A stretch of DNA of 22,118 nt from Bacillota bacterium (lineage in GTDB: Bacteria; Bacillota; Clostridia; Acetivibrionales; DSM-1351), in NCBI GenBank assembly GCA_023443515.1, contig JAEZUC010000002.1, forward strand, positions 1 to 22,118, written 5' to 3'. A program made the translations under genes and the position numbers. Each line of letters begins with the position of its first letter. The stretch's first letter is position 1. The notes below the pieces were generated by a model. The model was not told where the DNA came from. It searched no databases and was given only the letters and a program-made list of their open reading frames with translations. Of this stretch, positions 1 to 6,994 are shown one piece after another.

Positions 1-361
1 CTTCTTTCTTAAAAATCATTTTTATTCCACTAATAATGAGAATTGCTCCAAATACATATAGAACCCAATGGAACATATTAACAATCGTAACTCCGAGTAA
101 AACAAATATAAGCCTTAGTATCAGTGCCCCGGCTATACCGTAATTTAATATTCTTCTTTGATACTCTTGTTTAATTCCAAAGCTGCTGAATACCATTATA
201 AATAGAAAAAGATTATCAATACTCAAACTTTTTTCTATTACATAGCCGCCCAAAAACTCCAGTGCTGGTTCCTTGCCCATAAATAAGTATATCCCGGCAT
301 TAAATACTAAAGCCAATCCAATCCAGAACACAACCCATTTTAGTGCTTTTTTTGTAGACAT
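1..361 (-). CDS. TerC-family integral membrane protein (5' part, runs off left edge)
   Basis: This is the first 120 codons of a membrane protein, read on the minus strand from an ATG at 361 behind an AGGAGG site seven bases upstream. The translation begins MSTKKALKWVVFWIGLAL and has hydrophobic segments around residues 8-25, 50-62, 75-95 and 98-113. The segment EKSLSIDNLFLF is the characteristic acidic intramembrane motif of the TerC/Alx/YkoY family. Some members of that family export manganese or load it onto secreted enzymes. The 3' part lies outside the window. The manganese-type riboswitch immediately upstream independently supports a metal role. What I see is the motif and the membrane pattern; manganese export is inferred from family and riboswitch. 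Confidence in the family is high, in the exact substrate moderate. Confidence 0.9.
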   Translation of the reverse strand, partial: MSTKKALKWVVFWIGLALVFNAGIYLFMGKEPALEFLGGYVIEKSLSIDNLFLFIMVFSSFGIKQEYQRRILNYGIAGALILRLIFVLLGVTIVNMFHWVLYVFGAILIISGIKMIFKKE

Positions 362-390
362 TTAACGTCCTCCTGATTTTAAATTATATA

Positions 391-436
391 TAAAAAAGAC
401 TTTTAACATAATCATGTTCAGATTATGTTAAAAGTC
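391..436 (-). terminator. Riboswitch-controlled intrinsic terminator in the terC leader
   Basis: A perfect 16-bp stem (421-436 with 398-413) around a 7-nt loop (414-420) is followed on the minus strand by TTTTTTA (391-397). It lies between the aptamer and the terC start. Its first strand includes the whole 3' half of aptamer P1 (426-434), so the two structures exclude each other. This is the expected design of a transcriptional ON switch. Confidence 0.88.
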
Positions 437-520
437 TCGTTAACCGTATAGGAAACAAAGCCAGATGCAGTTGCATCATGTATGTTGACTTAGTTATTTA
501 ATAACTACTCCCCTTTAACA
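426..520 (-). ncRNA. yybP-ykoY manganese riboswitch aptamer
   Basis: Read on the minus strand, the leader of the terC-like gene contains the conserved blocks AAAGGGGAGTAG (5') and ACGAGACTTTT (3'), with AGTCAACATAC between them. These are hallmarks of the yybP-ykoY family. P1 forms from TGTTAAAGG (512-520) with CTTTTAACA (426-434), nine pairs including one G-U. A hairpin TAGTTAT-TAA-ATAACTA (491-507) and a second, GATGCA-AC-TGCATC, fill the arms. The family senses Mn2+ and commonly precedes terC-like genes. Here the 3' strand of P1 is also the first strand of the terminator, so metal binding should favour read-through. Confidence 0.88.
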
Positions 521-525
521 AGCCT

Positions 526-555
526 ATTATAATATACAAACCATCTTTTCGTCTA
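526..555 (-). promoter_or_regulatory. Candidate promoter of the riboswitch/terC transcript
   Basis: On the minus strand a perfect TATAAT -10 (526-531) is preceded, after 18 bases, by TAGACG (550-555), which matches TTGACA at four of six positions. It would start transcription just before the aptamer. The -35 overlaps the stop codon of the flavoprotein gene, so terC has its own start separate from the sulfate operon. Confidence 0.6.
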
Positions 556-1461
556 GTAAGAAAATGTTAATTCCATGTTAATTATTTTTTCTCTCCTAAT
601 AAATTCATTAATTTTTACGGCAGCCAATGCACCCTGTCCAACCGCAGTAGCTATCTGTTTAAAGCCACCGGTGCAGTCCCCGGCGGCATACAGTCCGTCT
701 ATGTTGGTTTTCTGGTTTTCATCCACGACAATAGAAGCACCCTTTGTCAAAACACCAAGTTTTTTTGCAAAGTCAATACCTGAAGCAACATCATTTGCTA
801 TAAACAATCCGTCCAGCTTTTCAAAGGAGCCATCTGTAAAATATATTTCCTCAAGACAGTCCTTTCCGCTAAGCTTTTGTATGGGTTTATTCACTATTGT
901 GAAATTCTCATATACTTTATTATAATCACCTGAATATTCCAGCTCCATTCCATTTGTATATATGGTAATATCATTGGTAAAGGCTTTTAGCTCTTTAGCC
1001 TCATGTATGGCGAAATCTTTATTGCCGAGAACTCCAACCTTCAAGCCCTTGTAAAAAAAGCCGTCGCAGGTTGTACAGTAACTAACTCCCATTCCTTCCT
1101 TTTCCTTAAGACCTTCTATATCTAATTTTTTCTGTGGCTGACCGCTTGCTAATAATACCGTTTTTGCATAATAACTCTTCTCACGGGTAATAACTTCAAA
1201 ATTATCTGTCTTGTTAATTTCCAATACTTCTTCATCAGTAATATCTGCTCCAAGCCTTCGAGCCTGCAGTTCACCTGCTTTTAATAGATCACCGCCACTG
1301 ACGGCTTCGGAAAAACCAAAATAATTTTCAATTTTAGAGGCTTTAAAAAGTACGCTGTTGCTCTGCCCTATCACAAGTGTTTTGAGATTTGCCCTGACGA
1401 TATAAATGGCAGCAGACAGGCCTGCCGGTCCTTTTCCAACAATAATTACGTCATACATCAT
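553..1461 (-). CDS. Thioredoxin-reductase-like flavoprotein lacking canonical NADPH motifs
   Basis: This 302-residue flavoprotein has the thioredoxin reductase fold. An FAD-binding GKGPAG lies near residues 9-14, the redox pair CTTC is at 129-132, and the C-terminal FAD motif AAGDC is present. The NADPH half is unusual. Where classical TrxB has GGGxSA there is GNKDFA (146-151), and the HRRxxxR phosphate-binding motif is absent, the region reading YTNGMELEY. Clostridial ferredoxin-dependent thioredoxin reductases show this kind of loss, so the donor may be ferredoxin. It is the last gene of the sulfate operon, one base after the sulfite reductase stop, and could reduce the thioredoxin used by APS reductase. 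I chose the ATG at 1461 (GGAAGGGG upstream) over an in-frame ATG at 1491, which would overlap the upstream gene. The ATG at 1458 is an alternative. Confidence 0.85.
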   Translation of the reverse strand: MMYDVIIVGKGPAGLSAAIYIVRANLKTLVIGQSNSVLFKASKIENYFGFSEAVSGGDLLKAGELQARRLGADITDEEVLEINKTDNFEVITREKSYYAKTVLLASGQPQKKLDIEGLKEKEGMGVSYCTTCDGFFYKGLKVGVLGNKDFAIHEAKELKAFTNDITIYTNGMELEYSGDYNKVYENFTIVNKPIQKLSGKDCLEEIYFTDGSFEKLDGLFIANDVASGIDFAKKLGVLTKGASIVVDENQKTNIDGLYAAGDCTGGFKQIATAVGQGALAAVKINEFIRREKIINMELTFSY

Positions 1462-1462
1462 T

Positions 1463-2326
1463 TTACAAAGCCCCTTCCAGTTCTTTTTCAAATACCTCCC
1501 AGCCTACCCGTTCAACAGTATACCTGAACCGCTCACCCTTTTTGCCGTGTTTTTTAAAAAATCCAAGGGTGGTATCGACAACTTTGAACAGTTCATCTTT
1601 TGAGAATATAATAGGTAGAAGCTGTTTTCCTATTGCTATTCTGTTTCCGAACAAACCTCCAAAGTAAACGATAAGTCCGCTTTTTCCTTCCCACGCTTTT
1701 TTAGGACACGCCTTTACGCAACGGCCACAATATCTGCAGACAGATGTATCATAGGAAAAGCCTTTTGTGCCTTTATCAACGGCTATGGCTTTATGACGGC
1801 AAACAGCTTCACATAGGCCACAATAGGTACAATTGTTCTTATTCCACAGAGGTTTGACGGCTCCTTTGACCCCAAGATCATTTTCTTCAGCTTTCAGACA
1901 GTTATTACCGCAAGCAGTGATGCCAAGCTTGAACTTGTGAGGCAAATCCTTTCCGTAATACCTTTTGCCAAACTCATTTGCAAGGTCTGTGGAATCTATT
2001 AGGCCGTTTCGACATACACTGTTTCCCTGACAGGCCGTAATGGTTCTTACTCTTGGTCCGCTGGCAGCAGGATATAATTCTGACTCAGCAAGTTCCTGCT
2101 TTACTGTTTCGATGTCCTCTAACTTAATAAACGGAATTTCAATGCTTTGTCTTGAAGTCATATGTATATAGCCTTGTCCGTACTTACTTGCAATATCATA
2201 TACTTTTTGCAGTTGTTCTGCCTGAATCCGTCCTCCCACAATACCCAATCTCATAGAAAAGTTATCTTTTTGAATCTGCTGAATGAATCCGCCTTTTTTT
2301 AATTCATTGTAATCTACCTGTCCCAT
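1463..2326 (-). CDS. Small siroheme sulfite reductase with 2[4Fe-4S] ferredoxin domain (AsrC-like)
   Basis: This 287-residue cytoplasmic enzyme is predicted to reduce sulfite to sulfide with six electrons. The siroheme/[4Fe-4S] ligand set is clear: C99-x5-C105 and C139-x3-C143. It is followed by two ferredoxin clusters, C166/C169/C172/C176 and C197/C200/C203/C207. This layout matches the compact anaerobic type (AsrC-like or Dsr-like small enzymes), not the roughly 570-residue CysI. No AsrA or AsrB partner is present in the window, so electrons probably arrive through the built-in ferredoxin domain from a soluble donor. It begins 26 bases after cysN (GGAG ten bases before the ATG) and is followed directly by the flavoprotein gene. 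The operon suggests an assimilatory role for imported sulfate. Family assignment is strong; the electron donor is inferred. Confidence 0.88.
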   Translation of the reverse strand: MGQVDYNELKKGGFIQQIQKDNFSMRLGIVGGRIQAEQLQKVYDIASKYGQGYIHMTSRQSIEIPFIKLEDIETVKQELAESELYPAASGPRVRTITACQGNSVCRNGLIDSTDLANEFGKRYYGKDLPHKFKLGITACGNNCLKAEENDLGVKGAVKPLWNKNNCTYCGLCEAVCRHKAIAVDKGTKGFSYDTSVCRYCGRCVKACPKKAWEGKSGLIVYFGGLFGNRIAIGKQLLPIIFSKDELFKVVDTTLGFFKKHGKKGERFRYTVERVGWEVFEKELEGAL

Positions 2327-2352
2327 ATCTTTTCAACTCCACGATTTTTATA

Positions 2353-4104
2353 TTATTTTAATAAGCCAAACAGGGAATCAACAATCTCCCTGATATCTGA
2401 ATACTTGATATCTTCATCAGGTACAAAGCTGTCAAATGGTGATTCTCCAATATTAACAATTGTTATTTCGTGATTTTTATTCAGTAGCTTTAGTTTTTCC
2501 GCTTCATAATCCTCCAGATTAAATACAGAGGTAATAAATATTTGTCCGGCATCTGCAAGTATTCCGGCAAGTTCACCAATTTGTCTTATCTGGCTGTCCC
2601 TGTCACCTGAACCAGCTGTAAGGTTTGCTATACCCAGATAGTAGGTCGAATAATTTGATTTGAACAATTTGTACTCAAGTTCTTTTCCAATCTTGTGTAT
2701 GGACTGTTGGTATTCTTCATTACCAGAGGTTAAAACAACGAACTTGGCTTTGTGTCCATATAAAGCTTCTCTCATATTTGAAGCGACCAATCCTTGCTCC
2801 CAGAGGGAATCTCTTTTCATTATATGACTATCTATAGTATTACTTTTTCCGGAAACACCCTCTTGGATAATCCCGCCTCCAGATATTTCATAGTTATCTA
2901 CAATGACAAACCTGCCTGTCATTTCCATTTGGGAAATGGGGTCAAAGGCGATAGGTTTTACGGTTTCAAGTATACACTCCGCCACATCATGTCTTTCCAC
3001 CTGATCCTTGTAGGTATTTATATTCAGTTCTGCCGCATCGATTATATTCAGAATTTCTGCCAGCTTTACAGTAATTCTTGACGTTCCTATCTTAAGCTTG
3101 TAATCTTTGTTTTTTATTAACGGAAATTTACCTACCCAGAAAATATTTACTCTGAAACGCGTGCTCAAAATCGGCTGAACCTCATCTGCCCTGACCATTA
3201 ACTCTCCTGGTTTTATATATATCTGTGTTTTCAGTGTTACGCCTATTGCCTGCCCGGCAACGACTTTATCCGTCGGGGCTACATTAAAGCCTTCAATACT
3301 ATTTATAACACTTTTCTTTTTTGAAGGTAGGAAAACGACTTCATCCCCTGCCTTTATGGTTCCGCTCAGAATAGTTCCCGCAACGATTCTTCTGTGGTCA
3401 TTTTCCTCAGTAAACTTGTAAATATCCTGTACTGGCATACGGAAGGGTAGCTGGATGTCTTCCTTCCTGTTTGCGAAGGAATCCAATTGCCTCAGGACTG
3501 TAGGGCCATCATACCATGTTGTAAAGGAGGATTTCTCTGCAATGTTGTCTCCGTTAAATGCACTTATGGGGATAAAGTTTATGGGTTTTATATTGATTTT
3601 GTTAAGGAATTCTGTAAATTCCTCGGTTATAGAATTAAAAATATCTCTGTCGAAGTTTACCAAATCCATTTTATTAACCAAAACCACAACCTGCTTTATT
3701 CCAAGCATTGAAACAATGTGCCCGTGACGCTTTGAGTTCTCCTTGATTCCCTCATTGGCATCTATTACCAGAAGTGCCGCTTCTGCCCTGGATGCTCCCG
3801 TTACCATATTTTTCAGAAATTCTATATGTCCCGGTGCATCAATTATAATATAGTCTCTTTTATTTGTCTTAAAAAAGCATCTGGCTGTATCAATGGTAAT
3901 TCCCTGTGCTTGTTCGTCTTTTAGTGCATCCAGAAGAAATGCATATTCAAAGGGTCTGGAATTCTTCTTGCAATATTCCTTAACCGATTCCAGCTTACCT
4001 TCAGGAAGTGAACCGGTATCTGCCAGCAGTCTTCCTATTACAGTACTTTTCCCGTGATCCACATGTCCTACAATAACTATGTTCATTTGCTCTCTGTTTT
4101 CCAT
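2353..4104 (-). CDS. cysN: Sulfate adenylyltransferase GTPase subunit CysN fused to a degenerate APS-kinase-like domain
   Basis: The enzyme couples GTP hydrolysis to formation of APS from ATP and sulfate, with CysD. With the start at 4104 it has 583 residues. The GTPase motifs are intact: GHVDHGKST (13-21), DAPGH (89-93) and NKMD (144-147), followed by EF-Tu-like beta-barrel domains. A standard CysN is about 470 residues. The extra C-terminal segment (about 432-583) resembles APS kinase: REALYGHK, then QIRQIGE and ADAGQIFIT. Its P-loop position, however, reads TSGNEEYQQS instead of GLSGSGKST, so kinase activity is unlikely. I chose the ATG at 4104 because GGGGAGG sits before it and it lies one base after the cysD stop. 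The longer in-frame start at 4167 would lie inside cysD. Function is secure for the GTPase part; the tail's role is unknown. Confidence 0.92.
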   Translation of the reverse strand: MENREQMNIVIVGHVDHGKSTVIGRLLADTGSLPEGKLESVKEYCKKNSRPFEYAFLLDALKDEQAQGITIDTARCFFKTNKRDYIIIDAPGHIEFLKNMVTGASRAEAALLVIDANEGIKENSKRHGHIVSMLGIKQVVVLVNKMDLVNFDRDIFNSITEEFTEFLNKINIKPINFIPISAFNGDNIAEKSSFTTWYDGPTVLRQLDSFANRKEDIQLPFRMPVQDIYKFTEENDHRRIVAGTILSGTIKAGDEVVFLPSKKKSVINSIEGFNVAPTDKVVAGQAIGVTLKTQIYIKPGELMVRADEVQPILSTRFRVNIFWVGKFPLIKNKDYKLKIGTSRITVKLAEILNIIDAAELNINTYKDQVERHDVAECILETVKPIAFDPISQMEMTGRFVIVDNYEISGGGIIQEGVSGKSNTIDSHIMKRDSLWEQGLVASNMREALYGHKAKFVVLTSGNEEYQQSIHKIGKELEYKLFKSNYSTYYLGIANLTAGSGDRDSQIRQIGELAGILADAGQIFITSVFNLEDYEAEKLKLLNKNHEITIVNIGESPFDSFVPDEDIKYSDIREIVDSLFGLLK

Positions 4105-4105
4105 A

Positions 4106-4987
4106 TTACATATAACCTCCCCTGCGAAGTGTTTCAAGCCCGCCACCGTCATCCTTATCCTGTGCACGACCTGATCTCTCAGCTATATTTACAAATTTAC
4201 CGCTTTTTAGTTCTTCAATTATCTCACTCACATTTTTCGCTGCGGATTCTACAGGAGATGTACAGGGGTAGCAACCAAGGGATCTGTAGCGTTTTCCGTT
4301 ACCCTGATCGAAATATAATGATGTAATGGGAATATTCTCTCTTTCTATGTATTCCCAAATATTTAGTTCAGTCCAATCCAGAAGAGGATGGATCCTGATA
4401 TGTGTCCCCGGAGCAAAATCCGTTTTAAACTGATTCCAGAATTCCGGTGGCTGATCTCCCACATCCCAGTCGTTTTCCTTGTCTCTTGGTGAAAAGTACC
4501 TTTCTTTTGAACGGCTACCTTCTTCATCTGCCCTCACGCCTACAATAACTCCTGTATATTTCTCGCTGTTTTCATCCAAAACGTATTTGCCGGTTGCATG
4601 ATCCAAAGTATATCTGTTCCATTCACCTGATAGTGTATTTTTCAAGGCTTCCGATTTTAGTGTCTGGCAGCAGGTTATACGGTCTGCATTTCCGTCAGGG
4701 AAGGTTTTTTTCTGTGCCAGTGCTTCGCTGTTTTCACCATATACCATGGTTAGTTTCCACTTTAACGCCAGATCATCTCTGTATTTTATCATTTCAGGAA
4801 TCTTATAGTGTGTATCGATATGCACCAAGGGCAAGGGTACATGACCAAAAAAGGCCTTCCTTGCCAGCCATAAAAGTACTGTACTATCCTTTCCTATAGA
4901 CCATAGCATGCATATATTTTTAAATTCTCTGTATGCTTCCCTTAGTATGTAAACACTCTGTGCCTCCAATTTGTCCAAGTGATTCAT
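4106..4987 (-). CDS. cysD: Sulfate adenylyltransferase subunit 2 (CysD)
   Basis: This 293-residue PP-loop ATP pyrophosphatase is the catalytic subunit that adenylates sulfate to APS. The nucleotide-binding motif SIGKDS lies at 30-35, the segment LVHIDTHYKIPEM follows, and the C-terminal part contains RYRSLGCYPCTSPV. Length is typical for CysD. The ATG at 4987 has GGAGG six bases upstream. The stop (4106-4108) is one base from the cysN start, and the cysN ribosome site lies inside the last codons of cysD, so the two subunits are probably translationally coupled in the usual CysDN arrangement. Nothing in the protein looks damaged. Confidence 0.95.
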   Translation of the reverse strand: MNHLDKLEAQSVYILREAYREFKNICMLWSIGKDSTVLLWLARKAFFGHVPLPLVHIDTHYKIPEMIKYRDDLALKWKLTMVYGENSEALAQKKTFPDGNADRITCCQTLKSEALKNTLSGEWNRYTLDHATGKYVLDENSEKYTGVIVGVRADEEGSRSKERYFSPRDKENDWDVGDQPPEFWNQFKTDFAPGTHIRIHPLLDWTELNIWEYIERENIPITSLYFDQGNGKRYRSLGCYPCTSPVESAAKNVSEIIEELKSGKFVNIAERSGRAQDKDDGGGLETLRRGGYM

Positions 4988-5027
4988 AGCTAACCTCCAT
5001 ATAATAAATAATTTTAAAACTACACTA

Positions 5028-5747
5028 TTACTTTATAGAATTTGCTGTTCCCAAATGGAGACCGCATTCTTTTTTATCAGGATCTTCCCACCACCATCTT
5101 CCGCTTCGTATATCTTCACCGGGCTGTACGGCTCTGGTACACGGCTGACATCCTATACTGCGGAAGCCGTTCCTGTATAGATTGCTGTAAGGAATGTTAT
5201 GTACTTTTATATATTCCCATACATCTTCTTCTGACCAAAATACAATAGGATTAATTTTGTAAATGGAATTGCTATTATCCCATTCAAAAATTTCCATGTC
5301 CTGACGAGTAGGAGACTGATCTCTTCTCAGACCGCAAATCCATCCTTCTACAGTGCCAAGCACTCTTTTAAGGGGTTTAACTTTTCTGATTTCGCAACAT
5401 TTTTTTCTTGAATCCACACTGTCATAAAAAAAATTCGGGCCAAGCCGTGACACTGTATTTTCTATATCCTCCCTTTCAGGTGCATATACCTCATAGTTAA
5501 ACTTATAGGAGTGCATTGTTTCTTCCATGAGGTCATAAGTTTTCTGAAAATGTCTTCCCGTATCAATAAAAAATATCCTCGCCTTAGGGTTAATATTTAA
5601 AATCATATGTGTAAGCACCTGATCCTCTATGGACAGACTGGAAGCCAGTGCTATATTGGAAGGCCCCATCAATTCCAGAATGTAACTGATTACATCTGCT
5701 GCACTTTTCTTTTCACTGTTTAGTGCTTTTAAATCTAGTTCTATCAT
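5028..5747 (-). CDS. cysH: APS reductase (CysH family, [4Fe-4S] type)
   Basis: This 239-residue enzyme is predicted to reduce APS to sulfite and AMP using thioredoxin. The PP-loop-like region is near 36-42. The cluster ligands of APS reductases are present: Cys-Cys at 117-118 (KKCCEIRKVKPL) and CQPC at 200-203. The catalytic cysteine is in ECGLH (C228). PAPS reductases of the E. coli type lack the paired cysteines, so APS is the likely substrate and no APS kinase step is needed. This fits the decayed kinase domain on CysN. The ATG (5745-5747) overlaps the stop of the upstream ROK gene in an ATGA arrangement, so the two genes are co-transcribed and probably coupled. A 40-bp gap with no terminator leads to cysD. 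Confidence 0.93.
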   Translation of the reverse strand: MIELDLKALNSEKKSAADVISYILELMGPSNIALASSLSIEDQVLTHMILNINPKARIFFIDTGRHFQKTYDLMEETMHSYKFNYEVYAPEREDIENTVSRLGPNFFYDSVDSRKKCCEIRKVKPLKRVLGTVEGWICGLRRDQSPTRQDMEIFEWDNSNSIYKINPIVFWSEEDVWEYIKVHNIPYSNLYRNGFRSIGCQPCTRAVQPGEDIRSGRWWWEDPDKKECGLHLGTANSIK

Positions 5748-6943
5748 TTTCTTTCTCCTTTCAAAAACTTTTCCAGTACCATGGCACTGGCTCCGATAGC
5801 TATGGCAATTTCGTTAAATTGCCCTCCTCTGTTGAAAATAACTCCTCCGTCTTTTTGTATGTGACTTTTTCTTATAGCCATATCTGTACAAATATCGTAA
5901 AACAGCTGAGAATTTCTGATAAGGGGACCGCTTAAAATCACAATGCCGGGGTTCAGCAGTTTTATTAGATTTGCAAGTCCTTCTCCCATAAACTCTGCCG
6001 CATGGGTTATAACGTCAAGTGCTTGAGGTTCCCTACTCTCGGCAGCTTTGCAAATTTCAATATAAGAAACTTCATTTGGTAAGGTTCCGTGGTGAGAATT
6101 CTTAATTAATTTTTTAAAGCTCTCTACTATGGAATAAATAGAGGAATAAGCCTCAATACAGCCTTTGTTTCCGCAGGAGCACTCCACACCTTCAACATCC
6201 ACAACCATATGTGCAAAGGCATCTTCGGTATCGTTGATATTCCTTACAAATAGACCGGAGGTAATGATACCCATTCTTATTCCTATACCGCAATTAATAT
6301 AAATTACGTTTTTAATTCCTTTTCCAATTCCGAAATTGGTTTCAGCCAGTACCGCTGCATTTGCGCCATTATCTACTGCAACCGGGATTCCCAGTCTTTT
6401 TTCGAATATTGATTTTAGGGGTATATTCTCCCAACCGGGGGCTACAAAGTTCTCCGGGTTTAATACCAGACCTCTTTTTTTATCAATAGGGCCTACAGTA
6501 CCAATTCCTACACCTATAATAGTACCGTTCTCTTTTTTCAGCTTACTGCTGACATCCTTTAACCAGCTGAGAATTATGCTAAGTACAAGCTTTGGTGTTG
6601 ATTCTCTGTTCATGTCAAACCTGTATTTTTTTATAGGCTGCATTTTAAGGTTGGTCAAAACAATCTGAGTATACGTTCTGGATATATCTATGCCGACTAT
6701 GTAATAACCCGATGGATTCACATCATATAAAGTCGGTTTTCTGCCTCCTGTTGATTCTTCGGTTTCTGATTTAATCAGAAGTTCCATTTCCTCAAGAGGC
6801 AACATCATTCTGTTCAGGCTTGTGAGCTTTATATCAGACAGCTCTGAGAGAGTACCCTTGGTTAATGCCCTGTTATGCAGAATTAAACTGAATATCTTTT
6901 TTGAGTCCGGGCTTAAACCGTTGAAAATATTATTGTCAATCAT
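5744..6943 (-). CDS. ROK-family transcriptional regulator inside the sulfate operon
   Basis: This 399-residue protein has an N-terminal winged helix-turn-helix (about residues 12-65) followed by a ROK domain. The ROK zinc motif CSCGNKGC is at 255-262, and GVGIGTVGPID marks the N-lobe. The position that is Asn-Asp in ROK sugar kinases reads DNGAN (191-195), so the catalytic Asp is replaced by Gly. This supports a regulator rather than a kinase. Length matches NagC/Mlc/XylR-type repressors. It sits 51 bp after cysA and overlaps cysH by four bases, so it belongs to the operon and may control it. ROK regulators normally sense sugars, so a sulfur-related or dual ligand here is unusual. The ligand and the operator are unknown. 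The ATG at 6943 follows AGGATG. Confidence 0.88.
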   Translation of the reverse strand: MIDNNIFNGLSPDSKKIFSLILHNRALTKGTLSELSDIKLTSLNRMMLPLEEMELLIKSETEESTGGRKPTLYDVNPSGYYIVGIDISRTYTQIVLTNLKMQPIKKYRFDMNRESTPKLVLSIILSWLKDVSSKLKKENGTIIGVGIGTVGPIDKKRGLVLNPENFVAPGWENIPLKSIFEKRLGIPVAVDNGANAAVLAETNFGIGKGIKNVIYINCGIGIRMGIITSGLFVRNINDTEDAFAHMVVDVEGVECSCGNKGCIEAYSSIYSIVESFKKLIKNSHHGTLPNEVSYIEICKAAESREPQALDVITHAAEFMGEGLANLIKLLNPGIVILSGPLIRNSQLFYDICTDMAIRKSHIQKDGGVIFNRGGQFNEIAIAIGASAMVLEKFLKGERK

Positions 6944-6994
6944 TAAATCACATCCTGACTTTTTACCGATTTAGGCAAAAGTATGTAAAACTTT

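Noticed and set aside
1462..1491. Ten-codon N-terminal extension of the flavoprotein
   Set aside because: It overlaps the end of the sulfite reductase gene, while an ATG at 1461 has its own ribosome site and begins right before the FAD-binding motif.
4105..4167. Longer start for cysN at 4167
   Set aside because: It lies within cysD and has no ribosome site; the ATG at 4104 has GGGGAGG and gives the normal CysN N-terminus.
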